A stretch of 64,000 bases of DNA from contig NZ_CP133990.1 in NCBI RefSeq assembly GCF_031582905.1, positions 744,001 to 808,000 on the forward strand, in the 5' to 3' direction. Below, one piece after another: positions 20,877 to 30,749 of this stretch (within the stretch, counting starts at the first letter, position 1; each line of letters begins with the position of its first letter). This stretch comes from Pengzhenrongella sp031582905. GTDB lineage: Bacteria > Actinomycetota > Actinomycetes > Actinomycetales > Cellulomonadaceae. The notes under the pieces are model-generated. The model did no database searches. It was not told the origin of the DNA and saw only the letters and a program-made list of their open reading frames with translations. The position numbers were made by a program, and so were the translations under genes.

Positions 20877-22193
20877 TCATGCCGGCGCCCCCAGCATGCG
20901 CTGCCACATCGCGACGAAGTCGGGGAGCGTCTTGCTGGTGGTCGCGACGTCCTCGACGCGGACCCCGGGCACGCGCAGACCGAGCAGCGCGGCCGCGGTG
21001 GCCATCCGGTGGTCGTGGTAGGTGCGCACGACGCCGCCGCGCAGCGGGCGCGGGGTGATCACCAGGCCGTCGGAGGTCTGCTCGGCCTGTCCACCGAGCC
21101 GCGTGATCTCGGTGGCGAGCGCGAGCAGCCGGTCGGTCTCGTGCCCACGCAGGTGCGCGATGCCCCGCAGGCGGGTGGGGGAGTCCGCGAGGGCGGCGAG
21201 GGCCGCGATCGTGGGGGTCAGCTCGCCGGCCTCGTGCAGGTCGAGGTCGACACCGCGGACCGTCCCATCCCCGGTCACCGCGAGCACGTCGCCGTCCAGC
21301 CGCGTCGTCGCCCCCATCTGCTCGAGGATGCCGGGGAGCAGCGCACCGGGCTGCGTGGTCTCGGTCGGCCAGCCGGGCACCCGCACGGTCCCGCCCGCCA
21401 CCAGGGCGGCGGCGAGGAACGCCCCGGCGTTCGACAGGTCGGGCTCGACGCGCACGTCGCGCCCGGCGATCGGCCCGGGCCGGACCGCCCACAGCGCCGG
21501 GCGCGAGTCGTCGACCTCGACCCCGGCCTCGCGGAGCACCGCCACGGTCATCTCGATGTGCGGCAGGCTCGGCAGGGTGCGGCCGGTGTGGCGCAGCAGC
21601 AAGCCGCGCTCGAACCGGGCGCCCGCGAGCAGGAGCGCGGACACGAACTGGCTCGAGGCGCTCGCGTCCACGTCCACCGCGCCACCGGCGACCGTGCCGC
21701 GTCCGGTCACCGTGACCGGCAGGTAGCCCGGCTCGCCGTGGTGGGCGACCTCGACGTCGAGGGCGTGCAGAGCCCCCAGCACCGGTCCCATCGGCCGGGT
21801 GCGCGCGCCCGCGTCGCCGTCGAACCGCACGGGGCCGTCGGCGAGCGCGGCCAGCGCCGGCACGAACCGCATGACCGTCCCGGCGAGACCGCAGTCGACC
21901 TGCGCACCGCCGCGCAGCGGGGCCGGGGTGACGACCCAGTCCGCGCCGTCGTCGTCGATCGTCACGCCCAGCGTGCGCAGCGCCTGCGCCATGAGGAGCG
22001 TGTCGCGTGAGCGCAGCGCGCCGCGCAGCCGCCCGGGGGCGTCGGCCAGGGCCGCCAGCACGAGGTAGCGGTTGGTCAGCGACTTCGACCCCGGGACGTC
22101 GACGAGGGCGTCCAGCGGGGTGGTGGCCGTCGGGGCGGCCCAGGCGTCGTCCGGACCGGGCGCGTGGGGGCCCGGACCGGGCGACGTCGTCAT
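20877..22193 (-). CDS. aroA: 3-phosphoshikimate 1-carboxyvinyltransferase
   Basis: 438 residues, full length. It makes EPSP from shikimate-3-phosphate and PEP in aromatic amino acid synthesis. Signatures: DVPGSKSLTNRYLVLAALA near residue 33, CGLAGTVMRFVPALAAL, RGIAHLRGHETDRLLALA (the RxKExDR-type substrate motif, with His in place of Lys) and YHDHRMATAAALLGLR. The stop lies 19 bases before rsgA. The ATG at 22193 has TAACCT six bases upstream, overlapping the stop of the DoxX gene. The frame is intact. Confidence 0.96.
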   Translation of the reverse strand: MTTSPGPGPHAPGPDDAWAAPTATTPLDALVDVPGSKSLTNRYLVLAALADAPGRLRGALRSRDTLLMAQALRTLGVTIDDDGADWVVTPAPLRGGAQVDCGLAGTVMRFVPALAALADGPVRFDGDAGARTRPMGPVLGALHALDVEVAHHGEPGYLPVTVTGRGTVAGGAVDVDASASSQFVSALLLAGARFERGLLLRHTGRTLPSLPHIEMTVAVLREAGVEVDDSRPALWAVRPGPIAGRDVRVEPDLSNAGAFLAAALVAGGTVRVPGWPTETTQPGALLPGILEQMGATTRLDGDVLAVTGDGTVRGVDLDLHEAGELTPTIAALAALADSPTRLRGIAHLRGHETDRLLALATEITRLGGQAEQTSDGLVITPRPLRGGVVRTYHDHRMATAAALLGLRVPGVRVEDVATTSKTLPDFVAMWQRMLGAPA

Positions 22194-22199
22194 GGCGTC

Positions 22200-22205
22200 A
22201 GGTTA
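22200..22205 (-). promoter_or_regulatory. -10 element for aroA
   Basis: TAACCT on the minus strand, six bases before the aroA ATG. Its first three bases are the TAA stop of the upstream DoxX-like gene. Confidence 0.5.
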
Positions 22206-23203
22206 GCCGGGGACGACGACGTCCTCGGTCGACCGCCGCGACCGCTTGCTCGCCTTCGCCGCCTGCTTCTCGGCGACACGCGCGGCCTTGTCGGCGGCGG
22301 CGGCCTCCTTCGCGGCGAGCTTGGCGGCGGTGGCGCCCGCGACAGCGGCGCGCTGGGACGCCTTCGCGTCGGCGGCTGCGGCGGCCTTGTGCGCCTGCTT
22401 CTCGGCGCGCTTGCTGGCTGTGCCCACGGTTGCGACCGCCCCCGCCTTCGCCGCCTTCCGGTCCTTCTTCGCCTTGGCCACCTTGCCGGCCTTGGCTGCC
22501 TTGCCGGCCTTGCCCGCGGCGGCGACCGGCACGGCGTGCTTCGCGGCCTTCGCGCCGGCCTTGACGGCCTTCTTCTCCGCCCGCTTGGTCGCCTTGACGG
22601 TGTCGGCAGCCCCGTGGGCGGCGGCGGACCCGGCGTCCTTGGTGGCCTTGGCGGCGGTCACCGCGCCGGCCGCGCTCGCGGCCTTCTTCAGCGTCCCGCG
22701 CTTGCCCGACCCCTTCTTCGCCCCCGCGACGGTGGCGGTCGCGCCAGCCGCGGCGAGCTTGCGGGCCCGGGACACCTTCCACGCCAGCCCCGGGCGGCCC
22801 TCACGGTCGGCGGCGGCGATGAGAGCGGCGCCGCTGAAGGACACCGCCCGGATCGCGCGGTCCCGGCGCTCGGCCTTCGCGGCGGCGGACACACCACCGC
22901 GGCGGGTCGCCAGCAGGTTGGCGACCGCGGACGGCAGGGTCAGCGCGGCGAGGACGAGCGCCGCCACGCGGGGGCCTTGCCGATGGCCAGGGCTGCGCCG
23001 GCACCGATCATGGCCGCGCCGTGCACCTTCACGATGGTGCGCAGCTGCTCGTCGGTGGGTCGGGTGATCCCGAACCGCTCGACCACGGCGTCGGCGCCGG
23101 CACGGGCGGGCTCGAGGTGGGCGGCCGACCCGCGGACCGCGGCGGAGCCCTCGGTCACGAACCAGGCGGCCAGCATCGGACGTGCGATCCGGCGCAGCAT
23201 CAT
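22203..23203 (-). CDS. DoxX-family membrane protein with histone H1-like Lys/Ala tail (frameshifted)
   Basis: Starts ATG at 23203 (MMLRRIARPMLAAWFVTEGSAAVRGSAAHLEPA). The N-terminal ~140 residues have the DoxX layout of about four hydrophobic segments (MIGAGAALAIG, ALVLAALTLPSAVANLL, AALIAAADREGRPGLAWK). The following ~190 residues are almost only Ala, Lys, Gly and Thr in KAAKAGK-type repeats, like eukaryotic H1 or mycobacterial HupB tails. One C is missing near 22970 (minus strand), between AIGKAP and RVAALVLAAL. The repaired length is ~333 residues. The tail should be cytoplasmic and strongly basic; binding to DNA or another polyanion is an inference. Confidence 0.75.
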
Positions 23204-23317
23204 CAGTCGTCACTTCTCTCGGTCGCAGGTGGGGCGGGGTCGCCGACGGTCGGTACGAACGACGCTAGTCGGTCCGGGTCCGGTCGGCAGAGGGAACCGG
23301 GAGACATCGGGCGCAGC

Positions 23318-23346
23318 GGGAATGGAGCACGGCTGCCGCGTCGTTG
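23318..23346 (+). promoter_or_regulatory. SigR/SigH-type autoregulatory promoter
   Basis: GGGAAT at 23318-23323 and GTTG at 23343-23346, separated by 19 bases, match the known SigR/SigH consensus (GGAAT, ~18-19 bases, GTT). It lies about 100 bases before the sigma factor ATG, where an autoregulated promoter would be. Confidence 0.65.
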
Positions 23347-23427
23347 GGACGGTCGTGACCTGCCTGCTCGAGGAGCGACCGATGACGTCGTCGGCGACCG
23401 CCTGGGGCGGCCCGGCGCGCACGGGGC

Positions 23428-23433
23428 TACGCT
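23428..23433 (+). promoter_or_regulatory. -10 element of a second sigR promoter
   Basis: TACGCT eight bases before the ATG at 23442, a housekeeping-type element that would give a nearly leaderless transcript. Two promoters (stress and basal) fit what is known of sigR genes. Confidence 0.45.
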
Positions 23434-23441
23434 CGCGGGTG

Positions 23442-24062
23442 ATGAGCGAGGACACGAACCGAGCCCCCGAGGCCGAGGACGCATCCGCCCGAGCGGAGCG
23501 CTTCGAGGCCGAAGCACTGGTGTACCTGGACCAGCTGTACGCCGCCGCCCTGCGGATGACGCGCAATCCGACCGACGCCGAGGACCTCGTGCAGGAGGCG
23601 TTCGCGAAGGCGTTCGCCGCCTTCCACCAGTACCGGCCGGGGACGAACCTCAAGGCGTGGCTGTACCGCATCCTGACGAACACCTTCATCAACAGCTACC
23701 GCAAGAAGCAGCGCGAGCCGCTGCAGTCGGCCGGCGAGGACGTCGAGGACTGGCAGATCGCGCGCGCCGCGTCGCACACGTCCACGGGCCTGCGATCGGC
23801 CGAGGCCGAGGCGCTCGACCACCTGCCGGACTCCGACGTCAAGGACGCCCTCCAGCAGATCCCCGAGGACTTCCGCATCGCGGTGTACCTCGCGGACGTC
23901 GAGGGCTTCGCCTACAAGGAGATCGCGGAGATCATGGGAACGCCGATCGGGACCGTGATGTCGCGGCTCCATCGGGGAAGGCACCAGCTGCGTGAGCTGT
24001 TGAGTGACTATGCCCGTGGGCGCGGGCTGGTCGGGGCGACGGACAAGGGGAACGGGTCATGA
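23442..24062 (+). CDS. sigR: RNA polymerase sigma factor SigR/SigH (ECF, redox stress)
   Basis: 206 residues. Region 2 is DQLYAAALRMTRNPTDAEDLVQEAFAKAFAAFHQYRPGTNLKAWLYRILTNTFINSYRKKQREP. Region 4 is LQQIPEDFRIAVYLADVEGFAYKEIAEIMGTPIGTVMSRLHRGRHQLRELL. These match SigR of Streptomyces and SigH of mycobacteria, which direct thioredoxin, mycothiol and proteostasis genes under disulfide stress. The stop overlaps the ATG of rsrA. The start at 23442 is preferred because upstream in-frame codons read through the promoter region. Confidence 0.95.
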   Translation: MSEDTNRAPEAEDASARAERFEAEALVYLDQLYAAALRMTRNPTDAEDLVQEAFAKAFAAFHQYRPGTNLKAWLYRILTNTFINSYRKKQREPLQSAGEDVEDWQIARAASHTSTGLRSAEAEALDHLPDSDVKDALQQIPEDFRIAVYLADVEGFAYKEIAEIMGTPIGTVMSRLHRGRHQLRELLSDYARGRGLVGATDKGNGS

Positions 24063-24340
24063 GCGTGCAGGACAACGCGGAGGCGTCAGGGGCCACGGCC
24101 CCGGTCGACTGCGAGCAGGCCCTGGGCAAGCTGTTCGAGTTCCTGGACTCCGAGCTGCCCGAGGCCGACGGGGACCGCATCCGTGCGCACCTCGAGTACT
24201 GCGAGCCGTGCCTCGCCGAGTACGACGTCGAGGAGCACGTCCGGGCACTGGTGCGCCGCTCGTGCTCCGAGTGCGCGCCGGTCGAGCTGCACGTGCGGAT
24301 CCGCGAGCACCTGACCGTCCTGCGGACCCAACTCACCTGA
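24059..24340 (+). CDS. rsrA: Redox-sensing anti-sigma factor RsrA/RshA
   Basis: 93 residues, overlapping sigR by four bases. Zinc ligands C18, H44, C48 and C51 (HLEYCEPC) have the same spacing as C11, H37, C41 and C44 of Streptomyces RsrA, where oxidation forms the trigger disulfide and releases SigR. An additional CSEC pair (C69, C72) follows. The protein is a zinc-binding anti-sigma (ZAS) domain with no membrane segment, so it senses cytoplasmic thiol state. Confidence 0.94.
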   Translation: MSVQDNAEASGATAPVDCEQALGKLFEFLDSELPEADGDRIRAHLEYCEPCLAEYDVEEHVRALVRRSCSECAPVELHVRIREHLTVLRTQLT

Positions 24341-24400
24341 CGCGGCGCCACCCGCCTGACGCGGCCGCCACGCTCGGCGGGACCGGGGTCCCGCGGGCGG

Positions 24401-24438
24401 ACGAAGGGCCCGGTGCGAGGTCGCACCGGGCCCTTCGT
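24401..24438. terminator. Bidirectional terminator between rsrA and bL37
   Basis: Perfect inverted repeat with 18-base arms (ACGAAGGGCCCGGTGCGA and its complement) separated by two bases. It is placed between two convergent genes, so it can end both transcripts. Confidence 0.85.
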
Positions 24439-24455
24439 CGTGCTCACCGCACGGC

Positions 24456-24530
24456 TCAGGCGTTGGGCCGCTTGCCGTGGTTCGCTGCGCTGCCCTTGCG
24501 GGCGCGACGCTTGCGTCCTCGCTTGCTCAT
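24456..24530 (-). CDS. Ribosomal protein bL37 (24 residues)
   Basis: A 24-residue, strongly basic peptide, MSKRGRKRRARKGSAANHGKRPNA, from ATG at 24530 with AGAGGAGAG nine bases upstream. It matches the actinobacterial 50S protein bL37 (consensus KRGRKK..K..ANHGKRPN), first seen in mycobacterial ribosome structures. Such a small gene is easily missed, but the ribosome site and the terminator just downstream support it. Confidence 0.85.
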   Translation of the reverse strand: MSKRGRKRRARKGSAANHGKRPNA

Positions 24531-24694
24531 GTGTGCTCTCCTCTGCCGCTCGCCGTGTGCCACGGCGGGCACGGCGTGATCTCGGGTCGTCTCCATCGTC
24601 CCACAGGTCCGTGGGTGCCCGCGGTCCGGCGGTGTCGCCCGTCCGCGCGCGCCCGGCGGCTCACACCCGCACCCCATCCGGTCGATGGTGGGGC

Positions 24695-25782
24695 GTGACC
24701 GATGCTCCGCTCTCCGTCCTGCCGCTGCTGCACGCCCTCGCGGGCTCCGGTGGGTCGGACCTGCACGTCAAGGTCGGGTCGGGTCCGCGGGTGCGGGTGG
24801 AGGGCGTCCTGCGCCGTCTCGGCGTCCGGGACCTGACCCCGGCGGACACCGCCCACATGGTCGGCGAGGTGCTCCCCGCCGACCTCGTCGAGACCTTCGC
24901 CACGACGCACGAGGCGGACTTCGCCTACTCCGTCCCGGGGTCGGCCGGTTCCGCGTCAACGCCTACCGCGCCCGCGGTGCGCACGCGCTCGTCTTCCGTC
25001 GGGTCGCCGTCGGCGCGGTGCCGCTCGCCGACCTGGGTCTGCCGGACATCGTCGGGCAGCTCGCGCTCGAGCCCCGCGGCCTCGTGCTCGTCACCGGACC
25101 GACCGGCGTGGGCAAGACGACGACGCTCGCGTCGATGGTCGACCTCGTCAACACGTTCCGTGAGGTCAACATCGTCACGATCGAGGACCCCATCGAGGTC
25201 CTCCACCAGGACAAGAAGGCGATCGTGTCCCAGCGCGAGGTGCGTCAGGACACCCTCGACTTCACGTCGGCGCTGCGCGCGGCGATGCGCCAGGACCCGG
25301 ACGTCATCCTCGTCGGCGAGATGCGCGACAGCGAGACCGTGCGGGCGGCGCTCTCCGCCGCCGAGACCGGGCACCTCGTGCTGTCGACGCTGCACACGAT
25401 CGACGCGGGGGAGACGGTCAACCGCATCGTCGACTTCTTCCCGCCGTACGAGCAGAAGCAGATCCGCAACGCCCTCGCGCAGTCGCTGCGCGGCATCGTG
25501 TCGCAGCGGCTCGTGCGCCGGGCCGACGGCACGGGACGGCGTCCCGCGGTCGAGGTCATGGTCAACACCGGCCGGACCGCCGCGGCGATCGTCGACCCCC
25601 TGGACTCCCCGCCGTTGCTCAGCCTCATCCGGGACGGCGGCTTCTCCGGCATGCAGACCTTCGACCAGCACCTGCTCGCGCTGGTCCGGGACGGCGAGAT
25701 CACCTACGCCGAGGCGTGCGCGGTCGCGTCGAACCCCCAGGACCTCACGGTCGAGCTGCGCGGGGCCGGCCTGCTCGGCTGA
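24695..25782 (+). CDS. PilT-like type IV pilus retraction ATPase (frameshifted)
   Basis: GTG at 24695 begins VTDAPLSVLPLLHALAGSGGSDLHVKVGSGPRVRVEG, the PilT N-domain signature (SDLHxxxG). A missing G near 24942 separates YSVPG from GRFRVNAYR. The catalytic domain has GPTGVGKTTT (Walker A, near residue 135), the Asp box VTIEDPIEVLH, RQDPDVILVGEMRD (Walker B) and the His box STLHTIDAGETVNRIVDFFP. Repaired length is ~362 residues. PilT hexamers retract type IV pili. No other type IV pilus gene is in the window, and the tad ATPase at 40 kb is a different family. Confidence 0.9.
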
Positions 25783-25791
25783 GCCCGGCGG

Positions 25792-26391
25792 CTACGCGGC
25801 GTCGTCGGGCAGGCCGAGCCACGCGTGCCAGCCGGTGTGCAGGACGAGCCAGGCGATCATGCCGTAGCCGGCCTGGCCGGGCAGGAGCCCGTCGCCCGCG
25901 GCGAGGTCACCGAGCCACTGCTCGTGCGTGACCAGCGGGGAGAACGTGTCGACGTAGGGGATGCGGCGCCGGGTCGCGACGTCGGCGTACGCGGCCGAGA
26001 GGTCCTCGATGCGATCGCTGTCCTCCGGGCGGCCGGGCGGCGGGCCGACGACGAAGGTGCCGATCCGCCGGGACTCGGCGACGTCGAGGATGTTGGCGAG
26101 GTTGAGCCGGCTGCGCGCGATCGACAGACCGGCCGCGAGGTCCGCCCGACCGAGCGCGACCACGAGCCGGTTGTCGGTGTCCGCGGTGAAGCGGCGGGCG
26201 GCCTCCTCGTCCCAGCGGGCTCCGAGCGCGGTGCTCGTCTCCCCGGGGACGGCCAGGGTGAGGAACGTCGCGGCGGTCGGTGCGTGGGTCCGTGCGGCCA
26301 CCCGGCCGACCCACCCGAGCCCCTTCGGGTCCCCGGCGCCGGCCGCCAGCTCGTCACCGACCACCACCAGGCGCATCGGCAGCTCGCTCAC
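25792..26391 (-). CDS. SGNH/GDSL-fold protein with altered catalytic residues
   Basis: 199 residues from a GTG at 26391 behind AGAGGTGAG. The N-terminus RLVVVGDELAAGAGDPKGLGWVGRVAAR has the GDSL-esterase block I geometry, but GDEL replaces GDSL, so the nucleophilic Ser is Glu. The usual block III Asn region is GRAD, and the DxxH block reads DGLLPGQAGYG without His. The fold is therefore SGNH-like, but esterase chemistry looks unlikely. I have a memory of similar GDEL proteins in related Actinobacteria, so this may be a conserved non-catalytic branch. Convergent with pilT, nine bases apart. Confidence 0.7.
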   Translation of the reverse strand: MSELPMRLVVVGDELAAGAGDPKGLGWVGRVAARTHAPTAATFLTLAVPGETSTALGARWDEEAARRFTADTDNRLVVALGRADLAAGLSIARSRLNLANILDVAESRRIGTFVVGPPPGRPEDSDRIEDLSAAYADVATRRRIPYVDTFSPLVTHEQWLGDLAAGDGLLPGQAGYGMIAWLVLHTGWHAWLGLPDDAA

Positions 26392-26609
26392 ACGCTCACC
26401 TCTCGTCCGTCCTCGGTCGCATCCGCGCCGACGTCGGCGCTCGGCACAGTCTCGCAGGCCCGGCGCCTCGCACCGCCCGACGCGCGGGCGACCCGCGGGC
26501 GGTCCACCTCACACCTGCCCGCAGAGCGCGCGGGCCGGGCCGCCACCCACGGTGACGGCCCTGCCCGCGTGCCGCTGCTGGCCGCCGCCCTGCTACGGCG
26601 AACCGCGGG
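26392..26609. other. Intergenic region between SGNH-like gene and kgd
   Basis: About 218 bases lying upstream of the SGNH-like gene and downstream of kgd (both minus strand). I see no strong hairpin, no coding-quality frame and no clear promoter hexamer. Confidence 0.4.
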
Positions 26610-29600
26610 TCAGCGCGCGAACGCCTGCCGGATGAGCTCGGCCTGCTCGGCCTGGTGCGTCTTCGCCGACCCGGCCGCCGGGGAGGCGGACGCGGGCCGC
26701 GACGCCACCCCGATGGGCCGCCCGACCAGCGGGGTCAGGTTCATCGCGACGTGGCTCCAGGCGCCCTGGTTGGCCGGCTCCTCCTGGACCCACACGACCT
26801 CCGCGTCCCCGAACGGCGCGAGCGCCTCGCGGACGGTGTCGCCGTCGAGCGGGTAGAGCTGCTCGAAGCGGACGATCGCGGTGCCCGTGTCGCCGGACTT
26901 CTCCCGGTGCGCGAGCAGGTCCCAGTAGACCTTCCCCGAGCACAGGAGCACCCGGTCCACGCCACCGCGCTGCGCCGCGGCGTCGTCGGTGATGACTTCG
27001 CGGAAGGTGCCACCGGTGAACTCCTCGACCGGGGACGACGCCGCCTTGAGGCGCAGCATCGACTTCGGGGTGAGGACGACCAGCGGGCGGCGCGGCCGGG
27101 CATACGCCTGACGGCGCAGCAGGTGGAAGTACGACGCCGGCGTCGACGGCGCGGCGACCGTCATGTTGTTCTCCGCGCACATCTGCAGGAACCGCTCCAC
27201 GCGGGCGGAGGAGTGGTCCGGCCCCTGGCCCTCGAAGCCGTGCGGCAGCAGCAGGACGACGCTCGAGCGCTGGCCCCACTTCTGCTCGGCGGAGGTGATG
27301 AACTCGTCGATGATGGTCTGCGCGCCGTTGACGAAGTCGCCGAACTGCGCCTCCCACAGCACGAGCGCGTCGGGCCGCTCGACGGAGTAGCCGTACTCGA
27401 ACCCGACGGCCGCGTACTCCGACAGCGAGGAGTCGTACACCCAGAACTTCGCCTGGTCCGCGGACAGGTAGAGCAGCGGGGTCCACTCCGCGCCGGTCTG
27501 CCGGTCGTGCATGACGGCGTGCCGCTGGACGAACGTCCCGCGCCGCGAGTCCTGGCCCGCGAGGCGCACCGGGGTGCCCTCGACGAGCAGCGAGCCGAAG
27601 GCCAGCACCTCGCCGTAGCCCCAGTCGATCCCGCCCTCGCGGGACATCTGCTCGCGCCGGGTGAGGAGCTGCGCCAGCTTCGGGTGGACGGTGAAGCCCT
27701 CCGGAGCCCGCGTGTGCGCCCGCCCGATGCGCTCGAGCACGGCCTGGTCGACCGCGGTGCGCCAGCCGATCATCGCGCCGGCGTCCTCGCGCTGCGCCTC
27801 GGGGCGCTCGAGCCCGGCGACCGGCTCGGACTCGGCCGGTGCGGTGTAGCCGCCCTCGCGGGTCTCGGTGAACACCCGCTCGAGCTGGGCCTGGTAGTCC
27901 TGCAGCACCTGCTCGGCCTCGTCGACCGTGATGTCCCCGCGGGAGACGAGGGCCTCGGTGTACAGCTTGCGCACCGACCGCTTGGCCTCGATGAGGTTGT
28001 ACATGAGCGGCTGGGTCATCGACGGGTCGTCGCCCTCGTTGTGGCCGCGGCGGCGGTAGCAGACCATGTCGATGATGACGTCACGGTCGAACTGCTCGCG
28101 GTAGTCGAACGCGAGCTCGGCGACGCGCACGCACGCCTCGGGGTCGTCCCCGTTGACGTGGAAGATCGGGATCTGCAGACCCTTGGCGACGTCGGTCGCG
28201 TACAGCGTCGAGCGCGACGAGCTCGGGCCGGTGGTGAACCCGACCTGGTTGTTGATGATCACGTGCACGGTGCCGCCGGTGCGGTAGCCGCGCAACTGGG
28301 ACAGGTTGAGGGTCTCGGTCACCACGCCCTGGCCGGCGAACGCCGCGTCGCCGTGGATGAGGATCGGCAGCACGGAGAAGCCGTCACCACCCAGGTCGAT
28401 GCGGTCCTGCTTGGCGCGCACGATGCCCTCGAGGACCGGGTCGACCGCCTCGAGGTGGGACGGGTTGGCGGCCAGGTACACCTTCGTGGTGGCGCCGGAC
28501 TCGGCCGTGAAGGTGCCCTCGGTGCCGAGGTGGTACTTCACGTCGCCGGACCCCTGGACCGAGCGCGGGTCCTGGTTGCCCTCGAACTCGCTGAAGATCT
28601 GGCCGTAGCTCTTGCCGGCGATGTTCGCGAGCACGTTGAGCCGCCCGCGGTGGGCCATGCCGATGCCGACCTCGTCGAGGCCGTTGTCGGCGGCCTTGGA
28701 CAGCACGGCGTCGAGCAGCGGGATCACGGACTCGCCGCCCTCGAGCGAGAACCGCTTCTGGCCGACGTACTTGGTCTGCAGGAAGGTCTCGAACGCCTCG
28801 GCCGCGTTGAGCCGGCGCAGCACGCGCAGCTGGTCCTCGCGCGGGGTGCGGGTGTACCCCGACTCGAGGCGCTCCTGGAGCCACCGCCGCTGGCGCGGGT
28901 CGGCGAGGTGCATGTACTCGATGCCGATGGAGCGGCAGTAGGAGTCGCGCAGCAGCCCGAGGATGTCGCGCAGCTTGGCGCGCTGCGTCCCGCCGAACCC
29001 GCCGGTGGGGAAGGTCCGGTCCAGGTCCCACAGCGTCAGGCCGTGCGTCTGGACGTCCAGGTCCGGGTGCTTGCGCTGCCGGTACGCCAGCGGGTCGGTG
29101 TCGGCCATGAGGTGGCCGCGCGAGCGGTAGGCGTGGATGAGGTCCGCGATGCGGGCCGGCTTGTCCTGGTCGGCCTCGGGGTCGGACGGGTCGCGCACCC
29201 AGCGCACCGGCTCGTAGGGGATCCGCAGCGAGGCGAACACCCGGTCGTAGAAGCCGTCCTGGCCGAGGAGCTTGTTCGCGACGATCCGCAGGAAGTCCCC
29301 GGACTGCGCGCCCTGGATGATGCGGTGGTCGTAGGTCGACGTCAGGGTGAGCACCTTGGAGATGCCCATCTTGTTGAGCCGCTCCTCGGACGTCCCGGCG
29401 AACTCCGCGGGGTAGTCCATGGCCCCGACGCCGATGATCGTGCCCTGGCCGGCCATGAGGCGCGGCACCGAGTGCACGGTGCCGATCGTGCCCGGGTTGG
29501 TCAGGGTGATCGTGGTGCCGGCGAAGTCGGCGACCGCGAGCTTGTTGTTGCGCGCGCGCCGCACGACGTCCTCGTACGCCGCCCAGAACTGGGCGAAGTC

Positions 29601-30547
29601 CATCGTGTCCGCGCCCTTGACGCTGGGCACGAGGAGCTGACGGGTCCCGTCCGGCTTGGCGAGGTCGATCGCGAGACCGAAGTTGACGTGCGCCGGGGTG
29701 ACGACGGCGGGCTTGCCGCCCTCAAGGGTGTACCCGGTGTTCATCGCCGGCACGTCCGCCAGCGCCTCGACGACCGCGAAGCCGATGAGGTGGGTGAACG
29801 AGATCTTGCCGCCGCGCCCGCGCAGGAGGTGGTTGTTGATGACGATGCGGTTGTCGACCATGAGCTTGGCCGGGACCGCGCGGACCGACGTCGCCGTGGG
29901 GACCTCGAGCGACGACTCCATGTTGGTCACCACGCGCGCGGCCGGACCGCGCAGGCGCGTCACCTCGTCGGTGGCGTCCTCGCCGTCGGCGTTCTTCGTG
30001 GTGGTCGCGACCGTCTGCGCGTACGGCGCGGTCGCGGGCTGGGCGGTGGCGACCGGCGGTGCCGCCGGGGCGACGGCGTCCGGGGTCGGCTCCTCGGCGT
30101 CCGGGGCGACCTGCTTCGGCGTGCTCGGCGCGGGGGCCGGGCTGTCCTGCGGGGCCGCGGCGACCGCCGGGGTCGGCGTGCTGCCGCGCGGGGCCGGCAC
30201 GGCGGTGGGGGCGGTCGACCGGGGGTGGGTGCCGGCGACGGCACGGCCTCGGTCGGCGCGGGGGCCGGCTTCTGCGGCGCCGGGACCGACTGCTCGGCGG
30301 CCTCGGCGGGGATCGTGCCCGGCCGGAAGTTGGCGCCCTCGCCGCGACCGTCCGGCGCGTCGGCCGGCGACCCGTTGCCCGTGTCGCTCGGCGTGTAGTC
30401 CTCGAAGAACTCCCACCACGCGGGGTCCACCGCGTTCTTGTCCTTGAGGTACTGCTCGTACAGCTCGTCGACAAGCCATTCGTTGGCGCCGAACGCGGCG
30501 CGGATCGAGTCTGGCTCAGCCTTCTGGGACACGCGAAGTTCGCCCAC
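26610..30547 (-). CDS. kgd: Multifunctional 2-oxoglutarate metabolism enzyme Kgd/OdhA (frameshifted)
   Basis: About 1,312 residues. An N-terminal segment (NEWLVDELYEQYLKDKNAVDPAWWEFFEDY) and a long Pro/Ala linker lead to an E2-type succinyltransferase domain ending in the catalytic YDHRIIQGAQSGDF. The thiamine-diphosphate E1 domain follows, with GIGMAHRGRLNVLANI, HGDAAFAGQGVV and VQEEPANQGAW. This fused E2-E1 protein, without a lipoyl domain, is the actinobacterial 2-oxoglutarate dehydrogenase/decarboxylase component. A C is missing near 30225 (PAPTP/RSTAPTAVP). The start is GTG 30547 or GTG 30532 (VSQKAEPDS); family N-termini favour 30532. Usually regulated by a GarA/OdhI-type FHA protein, not seen here. 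Confidence 0.95.
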
Positions 30548-30749
30548 TTCCGCCGCGGCCGATGACCGCTTCGTTGGAGATCAGGTTTCGCACAACCCTA
30601 TGCCCTGTCCCCGCGGGGGCACGACCGGAGCGGCGCGCGGCGCGGCCGCCGGCCGGGTGAAGTGGACCACCCCGCCGGCGGGCGCCAACGAACGGCAAAC
30701 CGCAGGTGAGAGCCGCGCCAAGCGCGGGTCGTGCGTCGTCGGGCACGGC
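30548..30749. other. kgd upstream region
   Basis: About 200 bases between kgd and the ABC permease stop, both minus strand. It includes a moderately AT-rich stretch (TTGGAGATCAGGTTTCGCAC around 30572-30591) that may hold the kgd promoter. No coding-quality frame. Confidence 0.35.

Noticed and set aside
26655..30398. Open frame of 1,247 codons on the plus strand, opposite kgd
   Set aside because: It is a shadow frame in GC-rich DNA. Its translation is Arg/Gly/Val-rich without any domain, while the minus strand gives a full, conserved Kgd.
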